Notes: generated by a model from the letters alone, not told the origin. A stretch of DNA of 64,000 bases from an uncultured Eubacteriales bacterium (GCA_900545925.1 URAZ01000014.1:1-64000), one strand, 5' to 3'; numbered from the stretch's first letter, positions 50,300 through 60,164 are shown. A program made the numbers and translations.

Positions 50300-53200
50300 C
50301 GAAGATGCTGAAACTGACAATGCGCCAGATCCGCAGCAGTCTCACCCGGTTTCTGGCGATCGCGGCGATCGTCGCGCTGGGCGTGGGATTTTTCTGCGGC
50401 CTGCGGCTGACAAAGACCGCAATGGTACATACGCTGGACGACTATGCCGAGGCGCACCGGATGTATGATTTCCGCCTCGTCAGCACCGTCGGCTTTGATG
50501 AGACGGACGCAGACGTCCTCGCCGCTGACGCGCGTATCGCGTCCTGCGAGGGAGAAAAGAGCGCGGACGCACTGGCCTCCGTCGCGGACGGGGCGGCGAA
50601 GCCGTGCCGGTTCTTGTCTCTGCCCGTGCAGATCAATTTGCCGGGACTCAAGTGCGGAAGGCTGCCGCAGACGGCGGAGGAATGTCTGGCCGACGGGCTG
50701 CTGTATTCCGAAAAGGATCTCGGCAAAACGGTCGTTTTGACGGAAGAGAACGACGAAGACACGCTGGACAGCTTCAACCGGCGGGAATTTACCATCGTCG
50801 GAATCGCCAAGAGCGTTTTATACATCAATTATGAACGCGGCGGCACCTCCATCGGCAGCGGAACGCTTTCGTCATTCGTGTACATTCTGCCGGAGGCGTT
50901 TGCGCTGGATTATGAGACGTCGCTCTATCTGCGGCTGGCTGACCGGCAGGGTGAGGTCTATTCCGACGAGTATACCGCTTGCATTGACACTGCAGAGCCG
51001 TGGGTCACGCAGCTTGCCGAGAGCGCGGCTTATGGGCGCAGCGATCGCCTCTATGAAGAGGCCGAGCAGACGCTCTCCGACGCGCGTGAAACGCTGGATG
51101 AAAAGCAGCAGGAGTTGGCCGATGCAAAGCAGGAGCTTGCCGACGCGAAGCAGGAGCTGAAAGACGCGCATCAGACGTATGCTGACGGCGTTGTTTCTCT
51201 GGCCGACGCAAAGCAGGAGGCGGAGCAGGAACTGGCCGACGCATACCAGAAGCTGGTGGATGGGCAGCGGACGATCGAGGAAAATGAACAGAAGCTGGCC
51301 GATGGCGAACAGGAGCTGGCAGACGGCGAAAAAAAGCTGGCCGACGCGAAGCAGACCTATGAGGAAAACACCGCCAAATTTGAAAAAGAAAAGAAACAGG
51401 CCGAGAACGAGATGAGCTTCGCTTTTGCGAAGCTCCAGAAAGCACGCGAAACGCTTGCCGAGCAGCAGCAGCAGTTAGACGCGCAGAAAGCCGCGCTCGA
51501 CAAACAGGAGGCGCAGATAGACGCTGCGGTTTCCGCAGGAGCGATGTCGCCGGAGGCGGCGGAGGCGGCCAAAGCGCAGATCGCGGCGGCGCGTGGGCAG
51601 CTTGCAGCGGCGCAGGCGCAGCTGGACGAGGGCAAGAACGCTCTGGCCGACAATGAGAATCAGCTGGATCTGGCGGCAGACGCGGCGAACGAGGCGTTCG
51701 CGGAAAACCAGAAAAAGCTGGACGAGGCGAAAAAAACGCTGGAAGAAAAGCAGCAGGAACTGGAAGATGCGAAGCAGGAGCTGGAAGACGGCCGGCAGGA
51801 GCTGGAAGACGCAAAACAGGAACTCAAAGACGGCTGGGCGGATTATTACACAGGTAAGGCCGAAGCAGAACAGAAGATCTCCGACGCCGAGCAGGAGCTG
51901 GCTGACGCAAAGCAGGAGATCACAGACGGCGATCAGAAGCTGGCCGACGCCGAGCAGGAGCTGGCCGATGGCGAACAGAAGCTGGCAGACGCCGAACAGG
52001 ACTACCGCGACGGCGAAGACGAACTTGCAAAGCTGGAAAACCCGGATGTATTCATATTGAACCGCAGCAGCAACGTCGGCTACGCCTGCTTTGAGAGCGA
52101 TTCTGATATTGTGCGCGGCGTGTCAAAGGTGTTCCCGCTGTTTTTCTTTGCTGTGGCTGCGCTGGTCTGCATCACGACCATGACCCGCATGGTTGACGAG
52201 CAGCGGACGCAGGCAGGCGTTCTGAAGGCGTTGGGATACTCAAACAGCGCGATTTTGTCTCAATATTTCCTCTATGCCGGAACCGCTTCGCTTCTCGGCT
52301 GCGTGCTTGGCATTGCGGCAGGCTCGTATTTCCTGCCGAAGATGATCTGGCATGCCTATAACATCATGTACGGCTTTACCGGCATCCTGTATGCCTTTGA
52401 CTGGCCGCTTGCGCTCGTCTCGTCGGGCGCGTATCTGCTGTGTGCGCTCGGCACAACGTGGTACGTCGTACACGCCGAACTGCAGAAGCCGGCAGCGGAG
52501 TTGATCCGCCCCAAAGCGCCGAAGGCGGGCAAGCGCATTTTGCTTGAACGCCTCCCGCTGATCTGGGACCGACTCCCCTTCCTGCACAAAGTCTCCATCC
52601 GAAACATCCTGCGCTTTAAAAAGCGCATGGTCATGATGATGATTGGTATCGGCGGCTGTACGGCGCTGCTCATCACGGGCTTCGGCATTCAGGACTCCAT
52701 CAGCAGCGTCGTCGATTACCAGTACGACGAGATTACCCGCTACGACGCCGCCGTGACCTTCCAGCATGCGCTGAGCGGCAGTGAACGTGAGGACTTCCTT
52801 GCCGTCTGCGAAGAAAGCAGCGCGGAGGGCTGTCTGTTTGTCGCGGAAAAAAGTCTGGACGCTTCTGCCGGCGGCACGGTCAAGACCACAAACGTCGTCT
52901 GCCCGGAATCGGGCAGCGTGGACGGCTTTATCGACCTGCACACGCAGGAGAAAACGCCGATCCCCTACCCGCAGGACGGCGGCTGCATCATCAGCCGGGG
53001 GCTTGCGCAGGCGCTGCGCCTGTCGGCGGGCGACACCATCACCTTACAGACAGGCGACATGCGCCGGACGGAACTGACCGTCGAGGCTGTGTTTGAAAAC
53101 TATGTTTATAATTACGTCTATCTGACGCAGACTACCTGGCAGGACGTCTTCGGCGAAGCGCCCGGATACGAGGCCGCATGGGTCAACTATCAGACGAACG

Positions 53201-53706
53201 AGGATGCGCAGGCGGCGTCCGCAGCGCTCGCGGGCGCGAAAAACGCGGCAGCTGTCACCCTCAGCCGCGATTTCCGCAGCCGCGTGGCGACGATGATGCA
53301 GAGTCTGCGGTATATCGTGCTGGTCGTCGTACTGGGCGCGGCGGCGCTGGCGTTCATCGTGCTGTATAACCTCACGAACATCAACATCACCGAACGCGAA
53401 CGCGAGATCGCAACCATCAAAGTGCTCGGCTTCTACGACGGCGAGACGAACCGCTACGTTTTCCGCGAGAACATCATCCTGACCGTACTGGGCGCGCTTC
53501 TGGGGCTTCCGATGGGAACGCTGCTGCATGCGTATGTCATGGGGCAGATCAAGATCGATCTCATGTGCTTCGACGTGCGCGTCGCGCCGCTGAGTTATCT
53601 CATTTCGGCTGCGTTGACGCTGGTGTTCGGTCTGCTTGTCAATCTTGCCCTGCGGCGGAAGATCCGCACAATCGATATGTCGCAGGCGCTCAAATCCATT
53701 GAATAG
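50293..53706 (+). CDS. Giant FtsX-like permease with long extracellular coiled coil
   Basis: 1137 residues. A first membrane helix (about 15-38), an extracellular domain (about 40-245), then roughly 330 residues (about 250-585) of coiled coil built of near-repeats such as ELADAKQELADAKQEL and LADGEQKLADAEQD. A three-helix FtsX block (about 608-740) has VCITTMTRMVDEQRTQAGVL. A second extracellular domain follows, then a second FtsX block (about 1000-1125, with ITEREREIATIKVLGFYDGE). MacB-like proteins pull on periplasmic or wall partners; an arm this long could span the wall. GTG 50293 overlaps the ATPase stop. Confidence 0.9.
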   Translation: MVTKMLKLTMRQIRSSLTRFLAIAAIVALGVGFFCGLRLTKTAMVHTLDDYAEAHRMYDFRLVSTVGFDETDADVLAADARIASCEGEKSADALASVADGAAKPCRFLSLPVQINLPGLKCGRLPQTAEECLADGLLYSEKDLGKTVVLTEENDEDTLDSFNRREFTIVGIAKSVLYINYERGGTSIGSGTLSSFVYILPEAFALDYETSLYLRLADRQGEVYSDEYTACIDTAEPWVTQLAESAAYGRSDRLYEEAEQTLSDARETLDEKQQELADAKQELADAKQELKDAHQTYADGVVSLADAKQEAEQELADAYQKLVDGQRTIEENEQKLADGEQELADGEKKLADAKQTYEENTAKFEKEKKQAENEMSFAFAKLQKARETLAEQQQQLDAQKAALDKQEAQIDAAVSAGAMSPEAAEAAKAQIAAARGQLAAAQAQLDEGKNALADNENQLDLAADAANEAFAENQKKLDEAKKTLEEKQQELEDAKQELEDGRQELEDAKQELKDGWADYYTGKAEAEQKISDAEQELADAKQEITDGDQKLADAEQELADGEQKLADAEQDYRDGEDELAKLENPDVFILNRSSNVGYACFESDSDIVRGVSKVFPLFFFAVAALVCITTMTRMVDEQRTQAGVLKALGYSNSAILSQYFLYAGTASLLGCVLGIAAGSYFLPKMIWHAYNIMYGFTGILYAFDWPLALVSSGAYLLCALGTTWYVVHAELQKPAAELIRPKAPKAGKRILLERLPLIWDRLPFLHKVSIRNILRFKKRMVMMMIGIGGCTALLITGFGIQDSISSVVDYQYDEITRYDAAVTFQHALSGSEREDFLAVCEESSAEGCLFVAEKSLDASAGGTVKTTNVVCPESGSVDGFIDLHTQEKTPIPYPQDGGCIISRGLAQALRLSAGDTITLQTGDMRRTELTVEAVFENYVYNYVYLTQTTWQDVFGEAPGYEAAWVNYQTNEDAQAASAALAGAKNAAAVTLSRDFRSRVATMMQSLRYIVLVVVLGAAALAFIVLYNLTNINITEREREIATIKVLGFYDGETNRYVFRENIILTVLGALLGLPMGTLLHAYVMGQIKIDLMCFDVRVAPLSYLISAALTLVFGLLVNLALRRKIRTIDMSQALKSIE

Positions 53707-53730
53707 CAGAAGAAAGAGAAGAAACAACCC

Positions 53731-55461
53731 ATGAAAAAACTGCTTGTTTACCTGCGGCCGTACCGCCTGCAGGCAATCCTGGCCCCGTGCTTCAAGCTGC
53801 TGGAGGCTGCGTTTGAACTGCTCGTGCCGCTCATTATGGCGGATATCATCGACATCGGCATTTCGTCCGGCGATACGGCGTATATCCTGAAAAAATGTCT
53901 GGTTCTGGTCGGCCTCGGCCTGTGCGGCTTTGCCAGCGCCACCTGCGCGCAGTATTTTTCTGCCAAGGCTGCGACCGGTGCGACGGGCCGCCTGCGCCAT
54001 GCGCTCTTTGCGCACATTCAGTCGCTGTCCTATGCCGAACTTGACCGGCTCGGCACAGCGACGCTCGTCACGCGCATGACGAGCGACATGAATCAGGTGC
54101 AGACGGGCCTTAATCTGACGCTCCGGCTGCTGCTGCGCTCCCCCATCGTGGTTTTCGGCGCGATGATCATGGCCTTTACCATTGATGTGAAATCTGCACT
54201 CATCTTCGCCGTGGCGATTCCGGTGCTCTTTGCCGTCGTGTTTGCCATCATGCTCAGCTGCATTCCGCTCTACCGGCGTGTGCAGACAAGGCTTGACGGC
54301 GTAACCGGCGCAGCGCAGGAGAATCTGTCCGGCGTGCGCGTTATCCGCGCCTTTACCCGTGAACAGACAGAAACGGAAAGCTTCGCAGAAAAGACCGGAA
54401 AGCTGTTTTCTGCACAGCAGTTCGTCGGAAAGCTTTCCGCACTTCTCAATCCGCTGACGTATGTGATCATCAATCTGGCTATCGTTGCGATTTTGCGCGT
54501 GGGCGGCGTCCGGGTAAACGAGGGCGTGATCACGCAGGGCCAGCTGATCGCGCTTTATAACTACATGTCGCAGATTCTGGTTGAACTCATCAAGTTTGCC
54601 AATCTGATTCTGAACATCACAAAATCCGTGGCCTGTGCGGGCCGCATTTCGCAGGTGCTGGATACAAAGTCCAGCATGGTGAGTGGCGCGGACGCACTGC
54701 CGGACAGCGCGGAAGCGCCGGAACTGGAATTCCGGCACGTCAGCTTCCGCTACCCGCAGGCAGGCGCGGATGCGCTGACCGATATCAGCTTCTGCGCCGC
54801 GCCCGGTGAAACGATCGGTGTGATCGGCGGCACAGGCTCCGGCAAATCGACGCTTGCAAATCTGATTCCCCGCTTCTATGACGCAACAGCGGGCTGCGTT
54901 CTTGTGCGCGGCGAGGATGTCAAGTCGCTTCGCCTGCAGGCGCTTCGGACGCGCATCGGTACCGTGCCGCAGAAGGCGCTGCTCTTTTCCGGCACCATCC
55001 GGGAAAATCTGCGCTGGGGCAGCGCGGATGCGTCTGATGAGGCGCTCTGGGACGCGCTGCGCGCGGCGCAGGCCGACGGAGTCGTGCGGGATAAAAAGGG
55101 ACAGCTGGACGCCGAGGTCGAACCCGGCGGGCGCAACTTCTCCGGCGGCCAGCGTCAGCGGCTGACCATCGCCCGCGCGCTTGTGCGCAAGCCCGAACTT
55201 CTCATTCTGGACGACAGCGCCTCCGCGCTGGACTTTGCGACGGACGCAGCGCTGCGCAAGGCGCTTGCCCGGCTTCCGTGGAAGCCCACGGTCGTGCTGA
55301 TCTCGCAGCGCGTGTCGTCCATCCGGCACGCGGACAAGATCGTCGTGCTCGACGACGGCCGCATGGCTGGACTCGGCACGCATGCAGAGCTGAAAAACAC
55401 CTGCCCGGTCTATCAGGAGATCTGCCTGTCGCAGGAGAAGGGGGAGGCGAGCGCATCGTGA
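53731..55461 (+). CDS. Heterodimeric ABC exporter 2, degenerate-site half
   Basis: 576 residues: six-helix domain (about 10-310), ATPase (about 335-575). Walker A GGTGSGKST, signature FSGGQRQR, Walker B LLILDDSASALD with Asp for the catalytic Glu, and H loop SQRVSSI with Gln for His. Same asymmetric pattern as the exporter at 5.1-8.6 kb. Weak RBS. Its last four bases overlap the partner's GTG start. Confidence 0.9.
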   Translation: MKKLLVYLRPYRLQAILAPCFKLLEAAFELLVPLIMADIIDIGISSGDTAYILKKCLVLVGLGLCGFASATCAQYFSAKAATGATGRLRHALFAHIQSLSYAELDRLGTATLVTRMTSDMNQVQTGLNLTLRLLLRSPIVVFGAMIMAFTIDVKSALIFAVAIPVLFAVVFAIMLSCIPLYRRVQTRLDGVTGAAQENLSGVRVIRAFTREQTETESFAEKTGKLFSAQQFVGKLSALLNPLTYVIINLAIVAILRVGGVRVNEGVITQGQLIALYNYMSQILVELIKFANLILNITKSVACAGRISQVLDTKSSMVSGADALPDSAEAPELEFRHVSFRYPQAGADALTDISFCAAPGETIGVIGGTGSGKSTLANLIPRFYDATAGCVLVRGEDVKSLRLQALRTRIGTVPQKALLFSGTIRENLRWGSADASDEALWDALRAAQADGVVRDKKGQLDAEVEPGGRNFSGGQRQRLTIARALVRKPELLILDDSASALDFATDAALRKALARLPWKPTVVLISQRVSSIRHADKIVVLDDGRMAGLGTHAELKNTCPVYQEICLSQEKGEASAS

Positions 55462-57200
55462 AGCATACATCCTCCTGGGCGCTGCGGCGCGTGATAAAAA
55501 GCCTCGGACGGTATCTGCCGCTGCTGCTTGTGTCCTTGCTGCTGGCCGCGGCCAGCGTGGCGGGCACGCTCTATATCCCCATTCTGGTCGGCGACGCAAT
55601 CGACCAGATCGTCGGCCCCGGACAGGTCAATTTTGCTGCCGTGGGCAATCTGGCAGTCAAAATTGCGGTGCTTGCCGGACTGACGGCGGTCTTGCAGTGG
55701 GTCATGACGGCCATCCACAACCGCGTCTGTTTCTGCGTGACGCGCGACGTGCGCCGCCAGGCGTTTTCCCATCTACAGCGGCTGCCGCTTGCGTATCTGG
55801 ACAGCCATCCCTCCGGCGACACGCTCAGCCGCATGATCGCTGACGTTGACCAGTTTGCCGACGGCCTGCTCATGGGCTTCACGCAGCTGTTTACCGGCGT
55901 TCTGACCATCGTGGGAACACTCGGCTTCATGCTTTCGATCAGCTGGAAGATCACGCTGGTCGTCGTGCTGCTGACGCCGCTTTCTCTGCTAGTGGCAAAG
56001 TTCATCGCGGGTCATACCTATTCCATGTTCCAGCTGCAGTCAAAGGCACGCGGGGAGCAGACCGCCCTGATTAACGAGCAGCTGAATGGCCAGCGCGTCG
56101 TGCAGGCGTTCTCGCATGAGGACGAGAGTCTGCGCCAGTTTGACGCGATCAACGACCGTCTGACGGCGGCGACCATGCGCGCAACCTTCTTCTCGTCCAT
56201 GACGAACCCGTCTACGCGCATCATTTACAACATCATCTATGCCTGCGTCGGCTTTACCGGCGCGCTCAGCGCCGTGGCAGGGGCGATCACGGTCGGCGGG
56301 CTGTCGTGTTTCCTCAGCTACGCGAACCAGTATGCCAAGCCCTTCAACGAGATCACCGGCGTCATTACGGAACTGCAAAATGCGCTGGCCTGCGCCGCGC
56401 GGGTATTTGAACTGATCGACGAACCGGTTGAAACGCCTGACGCCCCGGATGCAAAGACGCTCGAAGCCGTCTCCGGCAGCGTGGAACTCAAGAACGTCGC
56501 ATTCTCCTACACGCCGGAGCAGCATCTGATTGAGCACCTGAACCTCACCGTAAAACCCGGCCAGCGCATCGCCATCGTCGGCCCGACGGGCTGCGGAAAG
56601 ACGACGCTGATCAACCTGCTCATGCGCTTTTACGACGTGAAGGCCGGCTCCATTTGCGTCGATGGCAGCGAGATCCGCTCCGTCACGCGGGAAAGCCTGC
56701 GCCGCCAGTACGGTATGGTGCTGCAGGATACCTGGCTCAAGACCGCCTCCGTGCGCGAGAATATCCGTCTTGCAAAGCCGGAAGCGACAAATGCCGAGGT
56801 TGAGGCCGCCGCGCGTATGGCGCATGCGGATTCCTTCATCCGCCGTCTGCCGGAGGGCTATGACACGGTGCTGTCCGATACAGGCGGTGCACTGTCTGCC
56901 GGACAGCGGCAGCTGCTGTGCATCGCACGCGTGATGCTCCGCCTGCCGCCCATGCTCATTCTCGACGAGGCGACCAGTTCCATCGACACGCGCACCGAAG
57001 CGCACATCCAGCAGGCGTTCGACACTATGATGCAGGCCCGGACAAGCTTCGTCGTGGCCCACCGCCTGTCCACCATCCGCGAGGCGGATGTGATTCTCGT
57101 CATGAAGGACGGCCACATCATCGAGCAGGGGCGGCACGAGGACCTCCTTGCCCAAAACGGCTTCTACGCCAACCTGTACCACAGCCAGTTCGAGGGGTAA
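55458..57200 (+). CDS. Heterodimeric ABC exporter 2, canonical-Walker-B half
   Basis: 580 residues from GTG 55458, with AGGGGGAGG upstream and GTGA overlap; upstream in-frame codons read through the previous gene and are rejected. Membrane domain about 15-325, ATPase about 345-578. Walker A GPTGCGKTT, Q loop QDTWLKTA, signature LSAGQRQL, Walker B MLILDEATSS, H loop AHRLST. Pairs with the preceding gene. No regulator gene sits with this pair; the MacB-like genes are just upstream (24-bp gap), so all four may be one operon. Confidence 0.92.
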   Translation: MKHTSSWALRRVIKSLGRYLPLLLVSLLLAAASVAGTLYIPILVGDAIDQIVGPGQVNFAAVGNLAVKIAVLAGLTAVLQWVMTAIHNRVCFCVTRDVRRQAFSHLQRLPLAYLDSHPSGDTLSRMIADVDQFADGLLMGFTQLFTGVLTIVGTLGFMLSISWKITLVVVLLTPLSLLVAKFIAGHTYSMFQLQSKARGEQTALINEQLNGQRVVQAFSHEDESLRQFDAINDRLTAATMRATFFSSMTNPSTRIIYNIIYACVGFTGALSAVAGAITVGGLSCFLSYANQYAKPFNEITGVITELQNALACAARVFELIDEPVETPDAPDAKTLEAVSGSVELKNVAFSYTPEQHLIEHLNLTVKPGQRIAIVGPTGCGKTTLINLLMRFYDVKAGSICVDGSEIRSVTRESLRRQYGMVLQDTWLKTASVRENIRLAKPEATNAEVEAAARMAHADSFIRRLPEGYDTVLSDTGGALSAGQRQLLCIARVMLRLPPMLILDEATSSIDTRTEAHIQQAFDTMMQARTSFVVAHRLSTIREADVILVMKDGHIIEQGRHEDLLAQNGFYANLYHSQFEG

Positions 57201-57255
57201 GCCTGCCCATTGCTGCACAGAAACTGAAGAAGCGATCTGCCGTTTTGCTTTTTCC

Positions 57256-57284
57256 TTGCAGAAACGGCGGCTGTGCAGTATGAT
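57256..57284 (+). promoter_or_regulatory. Promoter of the cupin-HAD operon
   Basis: TTGCAG (57256-57261), 17 bp, TATGAT (57279-57284), 60 bp before the cupin start. Confidence 0.75.
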
Positions 57285-57344
57285 AGACAAATCGTAAGAA
57301 ACCGACCGGCAGGCAGCATCTGCTGGGCATGAAGGGAGTATCAT

Positions 57345-57782
57345 ATGAACATGACAGGCAGAGAAGCATTTGAGAAACAGGATGTATTTGGAATCGGTGC
57401 GCCGAACAACGCGTATGCACAGTATTTTATCGGGCAGTCCTATCTGAAGCCGCTGACTGTCCCCGGCGCCTGCCCCGTGTTTCTGGCGAACGTGACCTTT
57501 GAGCCCGGTTGCCGGAACAACTGGCACATTCATCATGCAAGCAAGGGCGGCGGACAGCTGCTGATCTGCACAGCCGGGGAAGGCTGGTATCAGGAGGAGG
57601 GCAAACCCGCCGTGAGCCTAACGCCCGGCATGGTCATCACCATCCCGGCAGAGGTCAAGCACTGGCACGGAGCGAAGGCGAACAGCTGGTTCAGCCACAT
57701 CGCTGTCGAGGTTCCCGGCGAGAACACCCGCAACGAATGGTGCGAGCCGGTTTCGGATGAAGACTACGCAAAGCTCGGCTGA
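57345..57782 (+). CDS. Cupin-domain protein
   Basis: 145 residues, single cupin barrel. Metal-binding motif 1 is NNWHIHHASKGGGQLLIC; motif 2 has MVITIPAEVKHWHGA. N-terminal GREAFEKQDVFGIGAPN and the tail NEWCEPVSDEDYAKL resemble small cupins often annotated near carboxymuconolactone decarboxylases. Substrate unknown. RBS GGGAG. Followed closely by a HAD phosphatase gene. Confidence 0.85.
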   Translation: MNMTGREAFEKQDVFGIGAPNNAYAQYFIGQSYLKPLTVPGACPVFLANVTFEPGCRNNWHIHHASKGGGQLLICTAGEGWYQEEGKPAVSLTPGMVITIPAEVKHWHGAKANSWFSHIAVEVPGENTRNEWCEPVSDEDYAKLG

Positions 57783-57793
57783 TGGGAGACGCA

Positions 57794-58438
57794 ATGAGCC
57801 GGGACATTTTATTATTTGATCTGGACGGAACGCTGACAGATTCCGGGCCGGGAATCATGCACGCAGCGCAGACCGCGCTGGACTCGTTCGGAATCACCGG
57901 TCTGTCCGAACAGGCGCTGCGGCAGTTTGTCGGCCCGCCGCTGGTCGAGTCGTTTGCCGTCTATCTCCCGCAGGCGGATGTCCAGACGGCCATCGACCGC
58001 TTCCGTGCATATTACCGCGAGACGGGCTGGCTCGAAAACGAGCCGTATCCCGGCGTGCGGGAATGCCTGCGAGCGCTGCGGGCGGCGGGAAAGCGGATGT
58101 ACGTCGCCACGTCCAAGCTGGAGAGCATGGCGCGGCAGGTGCTGACGCATTTTGATCTGATGCAGTATTTCGACGGCGTGTGCGGCGGACTGTCCGACGA
58201 TCCGGAGGCCGGGAAGAAGGTCAACGTCGTGCGCCGCGCGCTGCGCGAGGCGGGATGCACAGACTGTTCCCGCGCCATTTTGTCCGGCGACCGGGAATAT
58301 GATATTTACGGCGGTCACGCGGCGGGAATCCAGACCGTCGGCGTACTCTACGGCTACGGCAGCCGGGAGGAGTTGGAGGCCGCCGGTGCAGACGCGCTTG
58401 CGGAAACGCCGGAGGCGCTGTTGGCGCGTTTACTGTGA
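57794..58438 (+). CDS. HAD phosphatase, phosphoglycolate phosphatase-like
   Basis: 214 residues from ATG 57794 (GGGAG five bases upstream); an ATG at 57782 overlaps the cupin stop but lacks an RBS. Motif I LLFDLDGTLTDSGPGI, motif II VATSKLE, the helical cap with FVGPPLVESF, motif III Lys in EAGKKVNVV and motif IV ILSGDREYDI. The LDGTLTDS and FVGPPL pattern is that of Gph/PpaX-like enzymes. Substrate not determinable. Confidence 0.88.
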   Translation: MSRDILLFDLDGTLTDSGPGIMHAAQTALDSFGITGLSEQALRQFVGPPLVESFAVYLPQADVQTAIDRFRAYYRETGWLENEPYPGVRECLRALRAAGKRMYVATSKLESMARQVLTHFDLMQYFDGVCGGLSDDPEAGKKVNVVRRALREAGCTDCSRAILSGDREYDIYGGHAAGIQTVGVLYGYGSREELEAAGADALAETPEALLARLL

Positions 58439-58455
58439 TTTTTCCGGTCATACGC

Positions 58456-58484
58456 TTGTAAACGGACGGCTGCTGTGATAAACT
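58456..58484 (+). promoter_or_regulatory. Promoter of prfC
   Basis: TTGTAA (58456-58461), 17 bp, TAAACT (58479-58484), giving a leader of about 90 nt. Confidence 0.65.
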
Positions 58485-58516
58485 AAATTAGTTGTGTATA
58501 AATAAAGAAATGATTT

Positions 58517-58534
58517 GGAGGGTATCCCATGTAG
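58517..58534 (+). promoter_or_regulatory. Start-stop minimal ORF in the prfC leader
   Basis: GGAGGG (58517-58522), six bases, then ATG (58529-58531) followed at once by TAG (58532-58534). An ideal ribosome binding site leads to an ORF of one sense codon, 47 bp before the start of release factor 3. Confidence 0.5.
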
Positions 58535-58580
58535 TGGCTGACGCTTCGATGCATAACAAACTGAATTTGGAGGAACATAC

Positions 58581-60164
58581 ATGGCATCCCTGAAAGAAGA
58601 AATCTCCCGGCGCAGAACGTTTGCGATCATTTCGCACCCAGACGCCGGTAAAACGACCCTGACGGAAAAATTTCTGCTCTACGGCGGCGCCATTGCGCAG
58701 GCAGGCGCGGTCAAGGGCAAGAAAAACTCCCGCGCCGCCGTGTCCGACTGGATGGAGATTGAGAAGCAAAGAGGCATCTCGGTCACATCGTCCGTCATGC
58801 AGTTTCAGTATGAAGGCTTCTGCATCAACATTCTGGACACCCCCGGCCATCAGGACTTTTCCGAGGACACCTACCGCACGCTCATGGCGGCGGACTCCGC
58901 CGTCATGGTCATTGACGGCGCGAAAGGCGTCGAGCCGCAGACCAGAAAACTCTTTAAGGTCTGTGCCATGCGCCATATCCCGATCTTTACCTTTATCAAC
59001 AAAATGGACCGCGAGGCCCGCGACCCGTTTGAACTGCTGGACGAGTTGGAAAACGAACTCGGCATCGAGACGTATGCCTGCAACTGGCCCATGGGCTCCG
59101 GCCGGGAGTTTCAGGGCGTATACGACCGCCGTTCCAGCCAGCTGATCTTCTTCTCCGGCGTGTCCGGCAAGAACCGCGCGGACAAGATGGAGATCGATCT
59201 GTACGACCCGCAGGTCGCGCAGCTCATCGGCGAACGCCGCCACCAGCAGCTGATCGACGATGTAGAACTGCTCGGTGCAGGCCGGGAGTTTGATCTTGAC
59301 GAGGTTCGTGCGGGCCGCCTCTCCCCTGTGTTCTTTGGCTCGGCACTGACGAACTTTGGCGTGGAACCGTTTCTGGAAGAATTTCTGCGTATGACGCCGA
59401 GCCCGCTGCCGCGCGAAGCCGACTGCGGCGTGATCGACACGTTCAGCCCGGACTTTTCCGCGTTTGTGTTCAAAATTCAGGCAAACATGAACAAGGCCCA
59501 CCGCGACCGTCTGGCCTTCATGCGTATCTGCTCCGGCCAGTTCCAGCGCGACGCAGAATATTATCATGTCCAGAGCGGCAAAAAAATGCGCCTGTCGCAG
59601 CCGCAGCAGCTTATGGCCTCCGAACGCGAGATCGTAGATGAGGCTTACGCAGGCGATATCATTGGCGTGTTCGACCCAGGCATTTTCTCTATCGGCGACA
59701 CCATCACCGTGCCGGGCAAAAAGTTCAAATTCGGCGGCATCCCGACCTTTGCGCCGGAGCATTTCGCGCGCGTCAGCGCCAAGGATTCCATGAAGCGCAA
59801 GCAGTTCCTCAAGGGAACCGAGCAGATCGCGCAGGAGGGCGCGATTCAGATCTTCAAGGTGCCGAATTCCGGCATGGAGGAGGTCATCGTCGGCGTCGTC
59901 GGTACCCTGCAGTTTGACGTTTTCCAGTACCGCATGAAGGCCGAATACGGCGTTGATCTGCGCATGCAGCAGCTACCGTATGAGCAGCTGCGGTTCATCA
60001 CGAAAGCGCCGGTCACGGATCTCAAGGATCTGTACCTGTCCACCGACGCAGAACTTCTGGAGGACTACCGCGGCCGGAGCCTGCTGGTCTTTGCCTCGCA
60101 GTGGTCGATCAACTTCATTCTCAAGCGCAACCCCGGTCTTGAATTGTCGGAAACGGCGCAGTAA
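58581..60164 (+). CDS. prfC: Peptide chain release factor 3
   Basis: 527 residues, normal for RF3, the GTPase that removes RF1/RF2 after termination. G motifs: SHPDAGKTTLTEK, RGISVTSSVM, DTPGHQDFSEDT and NKMDR. The C-terminal part has the RF3 blocks QQLMASEREIVDEAYAGDII, GTLQFDVFQYRM and the final FASQWSINFIL. RBS GGAGGA. Monocistronic, with its own promoter and a start-stop element in the leader. Confidence 0.96.
   Translation: MASLKEEISRRRTFAIISHPDAGKTTLTEKFLLYGGAIAQAGAVKGKKNSRAAVSDWMEIEKQRGISVTSSVMQFQYEGFCINILDTPGHQDFSEDTYRTLMAADSAVMVIDGAKGVEPQTRKLFKVCAMRHIPIFTFINKMDREARDPFELLDELENELGIETYACNWPMGSGREFQGVYDRRSSQLIFFSGVSGKNRADKMEIDLYDPQVAQLIGERRHQQLIDDVELLGAGREFDLDEVRAGRLSPVFFGSALTNFGVEPFLEEFLRMTPSPLPREADCGVIDTFSPDFSAFVFKIQANMNKAHRDRLAFMRICSGQFQRDAEYYHVQSGKKMRLSQPQQLMASEREIVDEAYAGDIIGVFDPGIFSIGDTITVPGKKFKFGGIPTFAPEHFARVSAKDSMKRKQFLKGTEQIAQEGAIQIFKVPNSGMEEVIVGVVGTLQFDVFQYRMKAEYGVDLRMQQLPYEQLRFITKAPVTDLKDLYLSTDAELLEDYRGRSLLVFASQWSINFILKRNPGLELSETAQ

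Noticed and set aside
50293..53706. Two separate proteins joined by assembly error
   Set aside because: One open frame with the domain order of known FtsX-like permeases; the coiled coil lies where the family has its extracellular insert.
53044..55599. Antisense open frame of about 850 codons across the FtsX and exporter genes
   Set aside because: Complement of well-supported coding sequence with no protein-like domains.
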